This document shows, piece after piece, positions 7,953 to 14,979 of a DNA stretch of 17,673 nucleotides (the stretch's first letter is position 1; each line of letters opens with the position of its first letter). Source of the stretch: an uncultured Alphaproteobacteria bacterium (GTDB lineage Bacteria > Pseudomonadota > Alphaproteobacteria > Micropepsales > Micropepsaceae). The notes below the pieces were generated by a model. It was given only the letters and a program-made list of their open reading frames with translations, ran no database searches and had not been told where the DNA came from. Both the position numbers and the translations under genes were made by a program. The DNA lies in NCBI GenBank assembly GCA_937942205.1, contig CALDFO010000092.1, positions 1 through 17,673 on the forward strand. Direction: 5' to 3'.

Positions 7953-8049
7953 CTGCGTACTTTATGGGATCCCTGAAGCGGCCGGCGGCGTTATCCAACG
8001 ATATGGTGTCCGTTCGCACCTGGGATCGTGGCATAAGGGGGAGGGCGCG

Positions 8050-9642
8050 ATGACCTTGGCCGTTTGCACATCATCCACCACAATCGCATTGGCCATGCTG
8101 GCATTCTGTACAGGCGCGCAAGGGCAATCTTCGCCGCGCCTTTCCCCGGCGGAGATGAAGCCGGTCGGCACCGTCGACGAGCGCTACCAATCCTATAATG
8201 TCGAAATGTTGGAGGTCACCGGCGGCCGGTTCTGGAAACCCTATAAGGACATTGCCGCGCCGGGACAGGGCGCCGCGCCGAGCGAGGGCGGAAATTCTCC
8301 GGCGGGAATGGACCCGGGACTATATCAATATCGGCCGCCCATCGACCTCACCAATCCGAGATTGCGCAAAATGGCCCAGGCGCTTGGCCCGGCCTATATG
8401 CGGGTCAGCGGCACATGGGCGAACACGACCTTTTTCGATGACAGCGACACGCCGTCCGGGACGCCCCCCAAGGGGTACAATGGCGTCCTGACCAGGCAGC
8501 AATGGCTTGGCGTCATCGCCTTTTCCAACGCGGTGGATGCGCCGATCGTCACATCGATGCCGCTCAGCAACGGCACGCGCGGGCCTGACGGCGTCTGGCG
8601 GCCCGACCAGGCGCGCCGCTGGCTGGCCTTCACCCGGGCAAATGGCGGGACGGTCGCGGCGGCGGAATATTTCAATGAGCCGACTCTCGCCGCGATGGGC
8701 GGCGTTTCGGCAAGCTATGACGCCGCCGCTTTCGGCCGCGACTATCGCGTGTTCGAAGCGTTCATGCGCAAGGAATTCCCGCAGAGCAAGCTGCTCGCGC
8801 CCGGATCGGTGGGCGAATCGACCGCCGACTGGGGCGTCGCCATGGGCGGCTATGGCGATTTCAAGATCCTGAAAGCCGCCGATCTTGCCGCCTATACCGG
8901 CGGGGCGGACGCTTTTTCCTACCATCATTATGGCGCCGTATCGCAGCGTTGCGCGGCGATGGGGTACCAGACCAGCGCCGCTCAGGCGCTCAATGAGGAT
9001 TGGTTCGGCCGCACCGACCAAACGCTCGCCTATTACCGGGACGTCCGCGACAAGGCGATGCCCGGCAAGCCTTTCTGGAATACCGAAACCGCCGATGCGG
9101 CCTGCGGCGGCAATCCGTGGGGCGGCACCTTCCTCGATTCCTTCCGCTATCTCGATCAACTCGGCCGGCTGGCGCGGCAGGATGTGGCTGTCGTCATCCA
9201 CAACACGCTGGTCGCCAGCGACTATGGCTTGCTCGACGAAGACACGTTCGAGCCCAAGCCCAATTACTGGGCCGCACTGCTCTGGCGCAAGTTCATGGGC
9301 ACCACGGTGCTCGATCCGGGCGTTACCAACGGGCCGGGTATGCACATCTATGCCCAGTGCCTGCGCGGAACACCGGGCGGCGTGACGATGCTGGTGCTCA
9401 ACACGGATCGGCAAAAGTCCCTGTCCCTGACGCTTCCGATCGCCGCTAACCGCTATTCGCTGACCGCCGCCAAGCTGGAAGGCCGCGAGGTGCAACTCAA
9501 CGGCAAGGCCCTGCAACTGGGGGCGGATGACGCGCTTCCGTCGATCGAAGGCGCCGCTCTCAAGGCCGGGAATGCGACGTTCGCACCCGCCAGCATCACG
9601 TTCCTGACGATGCCGGAAGCCGGCAATCCTGGCTGTGCCTGA
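8050..9642 (+). CDS. Secreted glycoside hydrolase family 79, heparanase-like
   Basis: A 530-residue protein with a signal peptide (about residues 1-26, cut after GAQG). It resembles heparanase (GH79, clan GH-A), retaining endo-beta-glucuronidases that cut glucuronic acid linkages in glycosaminoglycan-like polymers. The acid/base glutamate is E210 in YFNEP and the nucleophile is E346 in FWNTETADA. SYHHYG (290-295) matches the TWHHY region, SFRYLDQLGRLARQ and the DYGLLDEDTFEPKPNYWAALLWRKFMGT region follow the heparanase order, and the end (VQLNGKALQL, then the DDALPSIEG stretch) aligns with the heparanase C-terminal beta domain. Length is close to the human pre-protein (543). The ATG at 8050 has AAGGGGGAGG upstream. 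Bacterial GH79 enzymes include exo-beta-glucuronidases, so endo versus exo action is open. Confidence 0.88.
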   Translation: MTLAVCTSSTTIALAMLAFCTGAQGQSSPRLSPAEMKPVGTVDERYQSYNVEMLEVTGGRFWKPYKDIAAPGQGAAPSEGGNSPAGMDPGLYQYRPPIDLTNPRLRKMAQALGPAYMRVSGTWANTTFFDDSDTPSGTPPKGYNGVLTRQQWLGVIAFSNAVDAPIVTSMPLSNGTRGPDGVWRPDQARRWLAFTRANGGTVAAAEYFNEPTLAAMGGVSASYDAAAFGRDYRVFEAFMRKEFPQSKLLAPGSVGESTADWGVAMGGYGDFKILKAADLAAYTGGADAFSYHHYGAVSQRCAAMGYQTSAAQALNEDWFGRTDQTLAYYRDVRDKAMPGKPFWNTETADAACGGNPWGGTFLDSFRYLDQLGRLARQDVAVVIHNTLVASDYGLLDEDTFEPKPNYWAALLWRKFMGTTVLDPGVTNGPGMHIYAQCLRGTPGGVTMLVLNTDRQKSLSLTLPIAANRYSLTAAKLEGREVQLNGKALQLGADDALPSIEGAALKAGNATFAPASITFLTMPEAGNPGCA

Positions 9643-9648
9643 GTTGCC

Positions 9649-9665
9649 TTCCGCGGTCGGCGGAA
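9649..9665. terminator. Hairpin between convergent GH79 and tRNA-Arg genes
   Basis: TTCCGC-GGTCG-GCGGAA gives a perfect 6-base stem with a 5-base loop. It lies 6 bases after the GH79 stop and 2 bases beyond the tRNA-Arg CCA on the other strand. There is no T-run on either side, so it is at best a weak two-way terminator or processing barrier. Confidence 0.35.
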
Positions 9666-9667
9666 AT

Positions 9668-9744
9668 TGGCGCACCCGATAGGATTCGAACCTATGACCT
9701 TCGCCTTCGGAGGGCGACACTCTATCCAGCTGAGCTACGGGTGC
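9668..9744 (-). tRNA. tRNA-Arg, anticodon CCG
   Basis: The reverse complement folds as a complete tRNA: acceptor stem GCACCCG/CGGGTGC, D arm beginning GCTCAGCTGGATA, anticodon stem TCGCC/GGCGA with loop CTCCGAA (anticodon CCG at 9708-9710, reading CGG codons), and T arm containing GGTTCGAATCC. The discriminator is G and the CCA tail is encoded at 9668-9670. The sequence closely resembles E. coli tRNA-Arg(CCG). Its 3' end points towards the accessory-like left half of the window. Confidence 0.97.
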
Positions 9745-9792
9745 AGCGCAGCGGGGGTATAGCCCAGCCGCCGCAAAAGCTAAAGCGCGGCT

Positions 9793-10869
9793 TTAAAGCC
9801 CCGCCAGCGCCGCCCCGACACAGGCCTGGGCCTGGCGCCAGGCCGCCTGTTTCCAGGCAGGCGTGTCGCCATAAAAAGCGTCGCGCATCCGCTGCCCGAT
9901 GTCTGCCGCGCGGACGGTGTCGGGGGCGAAATGGTCCTGCCAGTTGGCCAGCCGGAGGGCGTCGAACATGGCGGGCAGGGCCACGGTGCCCACTTCCAGT
10001 GTGGCGCAGGTGACCTGCGCGCCGGGCAGCATCCGCTCCAGACCCCGTTCCAGCGTGCCGGTGAGCGGCGTGGAGAGCGATTCGCCCGTGGCGGCGGCGC
10101 GGATCCCGCTGCCCCAGATCGCCTGGGCGCGGGCATGGGCGGGCGTGCCGGAGCCGGTCTCCACGATGATCTCGCCCGCGCCGGGCGCGCCCAGCCCGGT
10201 ATGGAAATCCACCGCCACCAGCCGTTCGACCCTGGACAGGTCTTCGGTTAACACCGCGCGCAACGCCTGGACCGACCAGCTTTCGCGCGCCCCGCCATAG
10301 AACAACCCTTGCGGATGGCGGTACTGCCCGGCGCTGATCGCCTGCTGCCAGGCCCGGTCGCCATGCCGCCGCCGCCAGGCGTCCAGCACCGCGTCGGCTT
10401 CGGCCCAGGCCGCACCCGATATGTCGCGCGGGGCGATGGCGTCGGCCAGTTCGTCATAGCCGGGATTGCCGGGCGGATCGGCGTGGTCCACGAAGTTGCG
10501 GTTGATGTCCACATTGTCCTCGTTCACCCGCCGGTTCCAGGCAAAGCCGAAGGGGTTGAGGGCGTGGATCATCACCAGCCGTGTATCCAGCGGCGGCACG
10601 ATGCCGCCGCGCATCAGCCCGGTCATCACGCCGGAGCCGAAATAGCCTTCCACCCCATGCGTGCCGCAGATCAGCAGCAGCGCCCGGGTAGCGTGGCGCG
10701 GGCCCATCGCGGCGGTGTCCAGGAACAGCGGCTTGCCGTCCGGCCCCTTGGCGGCGGGATGGACGCGGGCGATCACATCGACGCCGCGCGCCTCGCAGGC
10801 GGCGATGAAGGCGCGGCGCGCGCCGCGATAATCTTGCGGAAAATGGCTTTCGGGACTGGCGGACATCAT
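9793..10869 (-). CDS. DUF2817/M14-like zinc metallopeptidase
   Basis: A 358-residue protein of the DUF2817 group, which belongs with M14 zinc carboxypeptidases. Metal ligands are H71 and E74 in GTHGVEGYFG and H223 in AVDFHTGLG. The substrate-binding block is VDINRNFVDH (N123, R124, N125, with the M14-typical NRNF). The catalytic glutamate is probably E292 in CATLEVGTVALP. No signal peptide is seen, so it should act in the cytoplasm, perhaps on imported peptides or amide conjugates. Two ATG codons are adjacent (10869 and 10866) and neither has a strong ribosome site. It diverges from the dipeptidase gene across 45 bases, so both promoters must be very compact. The stop codon lies inside a GGCTTTAAAGCC palindrome. 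True substrate unknown. Confidence 0.85.
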   Translation of the reverse strand: MMSASPESHFPQDYRGARRAFIAACEARGVDVIARVHPAAKGPDGKPLFLDTAAMGPRHATRALLLICGTHGVEGYFGSGVMTGLMRGGIVPPLDTRLVMIHALNPFGFAWNRRVNEDNVDINRNFVDHADPPGNPGYDELADAIAPRDISGAAWAEADAVLDAWRRRHGDRAWQQAISAGQYRHPQGLFYGGARESWSVQALRAVLTEDLSRVERLVAVDFHTGLGAPGAGEIIVETGSGTPAHARAQAIWGSGIRAAATGESLSTPLTGTLERGLERMLPGAQVTCATLEVGTVALPAMFDALRLANWQDHFAPDTVRAADIGQRMRDAFYGDTPAWKQAAWRQAQACVGAALAGL

Positions 10870-10914
10870 TCTAGTCTAGGTCGCAATTCGGGAAAAACCA
10901 GTTTCGGAAGGTTT

Positions 10915-11712
10915 ATGTCGGCTTTCGGCGCCTTGCAGGACTTGCGCGACCGCGCCATCGGCCGCCAGGACGGGGCGCGCGCCGCGCGGCGCGGCTTTCG
11001 TGCCCGCATTCCCATCACGCGCGACAATGTCCTCTATGGCGAAGCGGTGGTGGACGCGCGCGATGCGGGACTGGCGGGCGCGAACTTTTATGCGAGCGAA
11101 CGCAATCCGCCCTATTGGCAACGGATCGCGGGCGCGACGGACAAGTTGTGGCTGCGCCGGACGGTGGCGGACAGGCTGGCGCGGGTGAATGCGCGGGCAG
11201 GCGCGGCGGGGTTGGAACTGTTCCTGTTCGACGCCTGGCGGCCGCGCGCGGTACAGGCTTATTTCCACGATGTCTGGATGCCCGCCGAATTGCGGCGGCG
11301 CGATCCGTCGCTGACCGGCGCGGCCCTGACCGAGGAAGTGGAACGCTATTGGGCCGCGCCCTCACCTGAGGATGATTCCGGGGACGCGGGTTCGCCCGCG
11401 CCGCACGCCACCGCGGCGGCGGTGGACCTGACGCTGCGCTGGACGGATGGCGAGGCGCTGTGGATGGGCTCGCTGTTCGACGATGTGACCGCGCTGGCCC
11501 ACCGCGACCGTTTCGAGACACTGGATGCGGATAACGTCTCCTTTTCCGACCGGGAAGCGCAGGCCAATCGCCGCCTGCTGCATTGGCTGATGGTGGAGGA
11601 AGGCTTTGCCGGTCATCCCGACGAATGGTGGCACTTCAGCTGGGGCGACCAGATGTGGGCGGCGCTGACCGGCGCGGCCTCGGCGCATTACGGGCTGGCG
11701 GCTGTTCCGTAG
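10915..11712 (+). CDS. M15 family D-alanyl-D-alanine dipeptidase (VanX/DdpX-like)
   Basis: A 265-residue zinc dipeptidase of peptidase family M15D. Motifs in order are FLFDAWRPRAVQ (residues 103-114, the substrate-orienting arginine), PHATAAAVDLTL (H164 and D171 as zinc ligands, family pattern HxxGxAVD with the Gly replaced by Ala here) and EWWHFSW (E237 catalytic base, H240 third ligand). These enzymes split D-Ala-D-Ala, serving either peptidoglycan dipeptide recycling or glycopeptide resistance; with no vanH or vanA ligase nearby, recycling or nutrient use is the better guess. No signal peptide is visible. The ATG at 10915 is chosen for GGAAGG just upstream (10906-10911); the open frame extends further back only through the opposing gene. 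Confidence 0.9.
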   Translation: MSAFGALQDLRDRAIGRQDGARAARRGFRARIPITRDNVLYGEAVVDARDAGLAGANFYASERNPPYWQRIAGATDKLWLRRTVADRLARVNARAGAAGLELFLFDAWRPRAVQAYFHDVWMPAELRRRDPSLTGAALTEEVERYWAAPSPEDDSGDAGSPAPHATAAAVDLTLRWTDGEALWMGSLFDDVTALAHRDRFETLDADNVSFSDREAQANRRLLHWLMVEEGFAGHPDEWWHFSWGDQMWAALTGAASAHYGLAAVP

Positions 11713-11729
11713 CCGCCTGTCGGCCGGTC

Positions 11730-11774
11730 CTATTCCAGAACCGGACGAAACGCGCCGTCCCAGTTCTCGCCCGC
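11730..11774 (-). pseudogene. Remnant of a second cyclase C-terminus (duplicated tail)
   Basis: On the minus strand these bases read AGENWDGAFRPVLE followed by TAG. The last 13 codons encode exactly the same peptide as the C-terminus of the intact cyclase that ends at 11813, yet the DNA differs at 7 of 39 positions, all synonymous (for example CGT versus AGG for Arg). Upstream the match stops at once. The pattern suggests the last piece of a former tandem paralogue, lost by deletion, because random duplication would give identical DNA rather than only silent changes. It carries no start and is not expected to be expressed as a protein. Confidence 0.75.
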
Positions 11775-11812
11775 CCTGCGGCGAAGCCGCCCATCAAAAA
11801 ACCGCCGGGCGT

Positions 11813-13966
11813 TTATTCCAGCACAGGCCTAAAGGCTCCATCCCAGTTCTCGCCTGGCGGATGTTTCTCGTACCAGGCGATGCGCGCCAGATGCAGGTCG
11901 TACATCTTCTGGCTGGCGCCCGACAGACGGCGGCATTGCGCGATCAGCTCGCGTGCCCGGTTCCAGTGCTGGCGGCGGATGGCCTGGAAGATATGGTCGT
12001 GGAACACTTCCAGGGCGCGGAATTTGGGCGAGGCCCGCGCCACCGGATTGCCGGTCAGGGCATAGAGCGTCACCGGCGCGTCGCTCTTGCTGGCGGCGAT
12101 GGTGTCCACTTCCAGAAAGGCGAAACCGCGCTCGGCGGCGTTGCGCGTCTCCTCCGCCACGATCAAAGCGGGGCCATACTGATGCGACAGCGCCTGGATG
12201 CGCTGGGCCAGGGTCACGGCGGGACCGTTGACGCTGTAGCCCATGCGGCCATGGCCGCCGAAGCCGCCCGCGATGACCGGGCCGGTGGCGACGCCGACGC
12301 CGATCTCCACTTGCGGCGGCGGGTGGTCGCGCATCTCCAATGCCAGGTGCTCGGTGACGCGGGCCGACATGATCGCCATGCCGTTGGCCGCCTCGCAGGC
12401 GTGCAGGGCATGGTCGGGATCGTCCAGCGGCGCGTTCCAGAAGGCGGTGAAGCCGTCGGCGGTCAGCCGGTCGATGGTGCCGCCATGCGCCAGCGCCTGG
12501 TCCAGCAGCGGCGACAGCGCCTGCTGCATCAGGCGGGTGAAGCCGGGGGCATCGTCCCGAAACGCCGCCGCGATGTCGGCGATGCCGCGCACCCCGCAGA
12601 CCAGATAGGTGACGGTGCGCGTCTCGCCTTCCATCCGGAGCAGGCCGGGCTTGCGCGCGATCTTCTCGATGCTGGCGCGGGGCAGGGAGTCGGAAAAGGC
12701 CAGGCGCAGACTGGCATGGGCCAGCCGCAGATCCTGCAGCCAGGCGACGGCTCCGGCGGCAAAGGCCAGCGCCAGCAGCAGCGACGGTGTGGCGGCGTCC
12801 AGCAGGATGGCGTGGTGGGCGAACAGCCACCAGGCGGCGGCGAACAGCGCCACGATGCCGCTCATGGTCAGCGCCGCCGCCCAGCCCAAACCAAAACGAA
12901 ATAGCCCGATCATGCCCGCGCCCAGCAGCGCCAGCGCGGCGATCTCCGCGAAGGGCGCCCAAGCAGGCCGCGCCAGCACCGCCCCCGACAGCAGATGGCC
13001 GATCGCCTGCGCCGTCACGCCTGCGCGGGTGTCCAGTCCCAGGGGGGTGCGCAGCATATCGCCCGCCGCCCCGATCACCACCACCGCGCCGCGCAGCGAG
13101 GTATTGCCTAAGGCACGCGCATCCAGGCGCTGGTGCTGCGGCGGCGCGAAATGCAGGCGCAAGGCGCCGTCGCGGTCCGACGGCAGGACGCGCCCACCGA
13201 TCTCCACGCCCGCGATGCCCACCCCGCGCAGGAAGGACAGCGGATTGCGCTCGTCGGTGGTGACGGTGATGGCGGGCTTGTTCTCGGTCAGCCGCGCCGC
13301 TTCCGCCGCCAGGCCCGGCACCAGCAGGGTCCGCAGGTGAAAGGCCACCGGCAGGCGGCGGATCACGCCATCGCTATCGGGCGGAAGATTGGCGGCGGCC
13401 ACGCCCGCGGCCTGGCGTTCCAGCGCGGCGGGGACCGATGCGCCGGTGTCGAAGCGCGGCACCGGGCCAAAGGGATAATGCGCCCCGCGATAGGTGAAGC
13501 GCGCCGTCACATGCGGGCTGCGGCCCGGTTTGCCCAGCGTCACCGGCATCACGGCACGGCTGCCTTGCAGCGCCCCCGCCAGATCGTGGCCGGGTTCGGG
13601 CAGCAGGGCCAGCGCCCGGCGCGCCGCGTCGCTGCCGGGCGGCAGTTTCGCGGCCAGGCTCTGTGGCGAGGCGCCCATCTCCGGGGCTGCGGCCAGCATG
13701 ATCACCGCCGCGCCCCGCGCCGTCAGGGCGCGGGCCGCCGCGGTCAGGGTGTCTTCATCCAGGGCGGGCAGGTCCAGCGGTTCGATGCGAAAGCCCGTCC
13801 GGGGCAGGGTCTGCGTCTGCCCCGGCAAATGACGCTGCCAGGCGTCGAACAGAAGATTGCCCAGCCGGGTGGGCAGGCCGAGGCCGTCCACGGCCAGCAC
13901 CGCAAGGCCCAGCGCCAGCACCAGCGTTGGGGCCAGCCGCACGCTGAGGGGCCGGGTCCAGGTCAT
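11813..13966 (-). CDS. CHASE2-domain class III nucleotide cyclase with a degenerate catalytic site
   Basis: A 717-residue membrane protein. An N-terminal membrane segment (about 9-29) leads to an extracytoplasmic CHASE2 sensor (about 30-335, ending in LRGAVVVIGAAGDM and the TPLGLDTRAGVTAQAIGHLL part). Three membrane helices follow (about 337-411), then a class III cyclase domain (about 448-640) and a 75-residue tail. Overall likeness is clear (GGTIDRLTADGFTAFWNAPL), but key residues are changed. The first metal Asp is G458 in VCGVRG (family FSDxRG), the adenine-site Lys is R500, the adenine-site Asp in GDAVNLASR is P582 and the transition-state Asn is T585. D504 and R589 remain. It may be a pseudo-cyclase or regulatory partner. 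The ATG has GGAG upstream and a GATAAT -10-like box about 45 bases before it. Confidence 0.88.
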   Translation of the reverse strand: MTWTRPLSVRLAPTLVLALGLAVLAVDGLGLPTRLGNLLFDAWQRHLPGQTQTLPRTGFRIEPLDLPALDEDTLTAAARALTARGAAVIMLAAAPEMGASPQSLAAKLPPGSDAARRALALLPEPGHDLAGALQGSRAVMPVTLGKPGRSPHVTARFTYRGAHYPFGPVPRFDTGASVPAALERQAAGVAAANLPPDSDGVIRRLPVAFHLRTLLVPGLAAEAARLTENKPAITVTTDERNPLSFLRGVGIAGVEIGGRVLPSDRDGALRLHFAPPQHQRLDARALGNTSLRGAVVVIGAAGDMLRTPLGLDTRAGVTAQAIGHLLSGAVLARPAWAPFAEIAALALLGAGMIGLFRFGLGWAAALTMSGIVALFAAAWWLFAHHAILLDAATPSLLLALAFAAGAVAWLQDLRLAHASLRLAFSDSLPRASIEKIARKPGLLRMEGETRTVTYLVCGVRGIADIAAAFRDDAPGFTRLMQQALSPLLDQALAHGGTIDRLTADGFTAFWNAPLDDPDHALHACEAANGMAIMSARVTEHLALEMRDHPPPQVEIGVGVATGPVIAGGFGGHGRMGYSVNGPAVTLAQRIQALSHQYGPALIVAEETRNAAERGFAFLEVDTIAASKSDAPVTLYALTGNPVARASPKFRALEVFHDHIFQAIRRQHWNRARELIAQCRRLSGASQKMYDLHLARIAWYEKHPPGENWDGAFRPVLE

Positions 13967-14049
13967 GAGTCTCCGTCAGCGGGAAAAGCCCGTGGAGCGG
14001 CAGACTATTATCGTTAACGAACGCGGGCAAACCGGCCAGCACAGGTCAT

Positions 14050-14149
14050 CCTCCCCCTTTGGCGCGCAGCGCCATCAAAGGGGGAGGTGGTTTCAGCGTG
14101 CGAAGCCGACCTCTTGGGAGGCGAGCGAAAGCTGAAACCGGAGGGGGTT
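14050..14149. repeat. Structured repeat, copy 1
   Basis: The unit starts with the inverted arms CCTCCCCCTTT (14050-14060) and AAAGGGGGAGG (14077-14087), which enclose a hairpin GGCGC-GCA-GCGCC (14061-14073). A second arm pair follows, GGTTTCAGC (14089-14097) and GCTGAAACC (14131-14139), enclosing CCTC-TTGG-GAGG. It ends in GGAGGGGGT. From 14080 to 14149 it matches copy 2 (130 bases further on) except at one base. Confidence 0.9.
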
Positions 14150-14178
14150 AAAAAAGAAAACAGAATTCCAGAGACCGC

Positions 14179-14279
14179 CCTCCCCCTTATGCGCGAAGCG
14201 CACCCAAAAGGGGGAGGTGGTTTCAGCGTGCGAAGCCGATCTCTTGGGAGGCGAGCGAAAGCTGAAACCGGAGGGGGTC
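14179..14279. repeat. Structured repeat, copy 2
   Basis: Same layout as copy 1: outer arms 14179-14188 and 14208-14217, inner arms 14219-14227 and 14261-14269. The small hairpin reads TGCGC-GAA-GCGCA (14190-14202), so the terminal G-C pair of copy 1 has become T-A on both sides, a compensatory change that preserves pairing. Confidence 0.9.
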
Positions 14280-14298
14280 ATTAAAGAAAGAAAGTTGG

Positions 14299-14318
14299 AT
14301 TCCCGCTTTCGCGGGAAT
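14299..14318. repeat. Short palindromic repeat ATTCCCGC-TTTC-GCGGGAAT
   Basis: A perfect 8-base stem with a 4-base loop, followed by GAC. This GTCATTCCCGCGAAAGCGGGAAT type of element is a familiar dispersed intergenic repeat in several proteobacterial genomes. It sits between the second and third structured repeats. Confidence 0.7.
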
Positions 14319-14346
14319 GACAATTGGAGGGGCGGGGCACAGCCCG

Positions 14347-14454
14347 CCTCCCCCGCGCGCGTCAGCGCATGGCGGGGGAGGTGGCTGTAGCAACGCCGTG
14401 GCGCGCAGGCGTTAGCCGAGCACCACGGCAAAGTTGCGAAAGCCGGAGGGGGTT
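14347..14454. repeat. Structured repeat, diverged copy 3
   Basis: It keeps the borders of copies 1 and 2 (CCTCCCCC at 14347-14354, GGGGGAGGTGG from 14374, CGAAAGCCGGAGGGGGTT at the end) but has a different interior. Pairing survives with other sequence: GGCT, GCAAC and GCCGTGG on the left pair with CCACGGC, GTTGC and AGCC on the right, separated by symmetrical 3-base internal loops. It ends two bases before the stop codon of the next gene. Confidence 0.75.
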
Positions 14455-14456
14455 CT

Positions 14457-14909
14457 TTATTTCGTCACTCTTAAAGCCACCTGGGCCAGCAACACCCGCG
14501 CGCCCTTTTTCTTCAGGGCGCGGTCGGTCACGCCTTGCAGCCGTGTCGCGATCACGCCGACATCGGGCTGGGAATCGGTCCGCACCACATTGGCGGTGAA
14601 GGTCATCAGGTTGCGGACATAAGCATCGCGCAGCACCGGCATGGCGCGGGCCGCATCGGCGCGCAGGGCCGCATCGGGAATGTCCAGCCCCATGCCCACC
14701 ATCAACAGCCCCGCCGCCCGGTTGTCGGAGACGATGGTGGTGTAGATCGGGTCCACCATGATGTAGCTCTCGGACTGGGTGATCTTGTGTTCCGGGGCCT
14801 TCTGCTTTTTGTCGCCGCCGCCGTCGCCATGCTCCGCCGCACCGGCCGGAAGGGCCAGGGCGAGGAACAGGGGCAGCAGGGAACCCGCAAGGGGACGGCG
14901 GCGCGGCAT
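14457..14909 (-). CDS. Small exported or membrane-anchored protein, possibly FliL-like
   Basis: A 150-residue protein with a basic start (MPRRR), a hydrophobic stretch (about residues 8-22) and a possible cut after PAGA. A Gly-Asp-Lys-rich linker (HGDGGGDKKQK) follows, then a compact domain from about residue 45. The order of that domain, with a strand giving LLMVGMGLDIPD, a helix MPVLRDAYVRNLMTF and the final helix-strand VTDRALKKKGARVLLAQVALR, resembles FliL, where a similar helix precedes a last strand that usually reads LFTEFVVQ. FliL stabilises flagellar stators. No flagellar gene is in the window, and I regard this as a weak fold-level resemblance. A copy of the structured repeat lies directly behind its stop. 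Start at 14909 chosen for the signal sequence; no clear ribosome site. Confidence 0.65.
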   Translation of the reverse strand: MPRRRPLAGSLLPLFLALALPAGAAEHGDGGGDKKQKAPEHKITQSESYIMVDPIYTTIVSDNRAAGLLMVGMGLDIPDAALRADAARAMPVLRDAYVRNLMTFTANVVRTDSQPDVGVIATRLQGVTDRALKKKGARVLLAQVALRVTK

Positions 14910-14979
14910 GGCGCCAGTAAGCCCCAGATTGGTAAACCGGATTTTAAGAAGGGGAATATTGCCCGGCCGAACGCCGCAA

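Larger units (their letters stand above)
13967..14456. other. 490-base non-coding gap packed with repeats
   Basis: No believable gene is seen here. From 14050 to 14454 it is filled by three related structured repeats and a short palindromic repeat, listed separately. The first 80 bases hold the leader and likely promoter of the cyclase on the minus strand. Confidence 0.8.

Noticed and set aside
9649..9665. Strong intrinsic terminator after the GH79 gene
   Set aside because: The hairpin is perfect but lacks a T-run on both strands, so it is only listed as a weak candidate.
8320..9720. A 466-codon minus-strand frame opposite the GH79 gene that also runs into tRNA-Arg
   Set aside because: Overlap with both a catalytic-motif-bearing gene and a tRNA makes it a shadow.
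10915..11712. Vancomycin resistance module
   Set aside because: The VanX-like dipeptidase stands alone with no vanH, ligase or VanRS genes nearby.
14087..14284. Short frames running through the repeat cluster
   Set aside because: The peptide repeats itself because the DNA does; similarity between copies follows hairpin pairing rather than codon structure.
14050..14454. The repeat cluster as a CRISPR array
   Set aside because: Units are about 100 bases, have internal hairpins, irregular gaps and a diverged third copy; there are no short regular repeats with unique spacers and no cas genes.
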